Assembly (NCBI RefSeq): GCF_002895435.1
Contig: NZ_POYJ01000001.1
Span: 62,001 to 126,000, forward strand
Direction: 5' to 3'
Origin: Aquimarina sediminis
GTDB lineage: Bacteria; Bacteroidota; Bacteroidia; Flavobacteriales; Flavobacteriaceae
DNA: 64,000 bases
The notes under the pieces were generated by a model. It was given only the letters and a program-made list of their open reading frames with translations, searched no databases and was not told where the DNA came from. The position numbers and the translations under genes were made by a program. Below are positions 63,778-64,000 of the stretch, in pieces (the stretch's first letter is position 1; the number at the start of each line of letters is the position of its first letter).

Positions 63778-64000
63778 TTACTGATCTATCTGGTCTAGTT
63801 CTTTATCTATATCAGAGTCTTCATTGTTTTCCTTTTCTTCTTTGGCTTTACGTTTTTCTTCTTCCTTTTTTCTTTTCTTTTCTTCTTTTTGACGCTTTTT
63901 CTCCTCTTTCTTCCTTCTTTTTTCCTCTTCTTTTTTATTCTTTTCTTGTTCTTTTTGATATTTTTCGTACTCAGCGTCTACATCTTCTTCTTGTTCTTTT
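63778..64000 (-). CDS. Lys/Glu-rich protein, C-terminal part (partial)
   Basis: The minus strand is open from the window edge to TAA at 63778-63780 and encodes 73 residues. They are mostly Lys and Glu (EKNKKEEEKRRKKEEKKRQK), a likely long charged helix, ending NEDSDIDKELDQIDQ. The N-terminus and any domain lie outside the window, so the function is unknown. Such tails are seen in cytoskeletal or RNA-related proteins, but that is only a guess. Confidence 0.6.
   Translation of the reverse strand, partial: KEQEEDVDAEYEKYQKEQEKNKKEEEKRRKKEEKKRQKEEKKRKKEEEKRKAKEEKENNEDSDIDKELDQIDQ

Noticed and set aside
1..64000. tRNA, rRNA or insertion-sequence genes
   Set aside because: I scanned for the usual conserved arms, transposase motifs and terminal repeats and saw none, but I could not run a search program.

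Overview
The window looks like chromosome of a marine-type member of the Flavobacteriaceae (Bacteroidota). It is AT-rich. It carries two secreted enzymes with type IX secretion C-terminal sorting domains, SusC-like/OMP_b-brl outer-membrane receptors, TSP3-OmpA proteins, Bacteroidota -7 boxes (TAnnTTTG), a TssD-type Hcp of the Bacteroidota T6SS, and families typical of this group (FMN-binding glutamate synthase-like, DUF5723, capnine-type alpha-oxoamine synthase). I cannot assign a genus with certainty; Aquimarina-like is a guess. I saw no rRNA, tRNA, insertion sequence or CRISPR array.

Layout. 1-0.9 kb: the tail of an acetate kinase gene, then three paralogous short genes for Cys-rich peptides with a shared double-glycine-type leader. 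1.2-3.8 kb: a secreted endonuclease I. 3.9-7 kb: a T6SS locus in which an Hcp/TssD domain is fused to a GHSLGG lipase-like domain, followed by three related lipoprotein genes (probable immunity). The gaps between the lipoprotein genes are remnants of the effector gene's own 3' end, so the block grew by tandem duplication. 7.4-9.7 kb: an unknown conserved gene, a 21-bp-period repeat array, a small hydrolase and a LysE exporter. 10-12.3 kb: two further tiny leader-peptide genes, a cluster of ACGAC repeats and a TPR-AraC-type regulator. 12.5-31 kb: mostly housekeeping (RecG, M1 peptidase, two tandem patatins, a glutamate synthase-like/M20/DsrE operon, a T9SS metalloprotease, UvrD, Sua5). 31-48 kb: an AraC regulator divergent from a phytanoyl-CoA dioxygenase, OmpA proteins, a glycosyltransferase, HolA, an Lrp/PLP-lyase pair, fumarase, an unlisted 58-residue membrane protein, an outer-membrane receptor, ArsC, and RF2 with its programmed frameshift. 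49-64 kb: a metalloprotease followed by a complete LanC-like cyclase with no dehydratase nearby, threonine aldolase, YegP, OmpA, a thioredoxin, YbaB, an S9 peptidase, a probable sulfonolipid (capnine) pair, a second degenerate 21-bp array, a methyltransferase, a GNAT protein and a truncated Lys/Glu-rich gene.

Together, the accessory part (0-12.5 kb) is rich in interbacterial-competition candidates: five leader peptides, a T6SS effector and its immunity array. The rest is core metabolism, envelope and DNA repair. The most notable observations are the effector-tail remnants between the immunity genes, the six-Cys peptide family with a fixed C-x9-C-x4-C-x5-C spacing, the two peptide genes hidden at 10.0-10.5 kb, the orphan LanC, and two heptad-coding repeat arrays about 53 kb apart.
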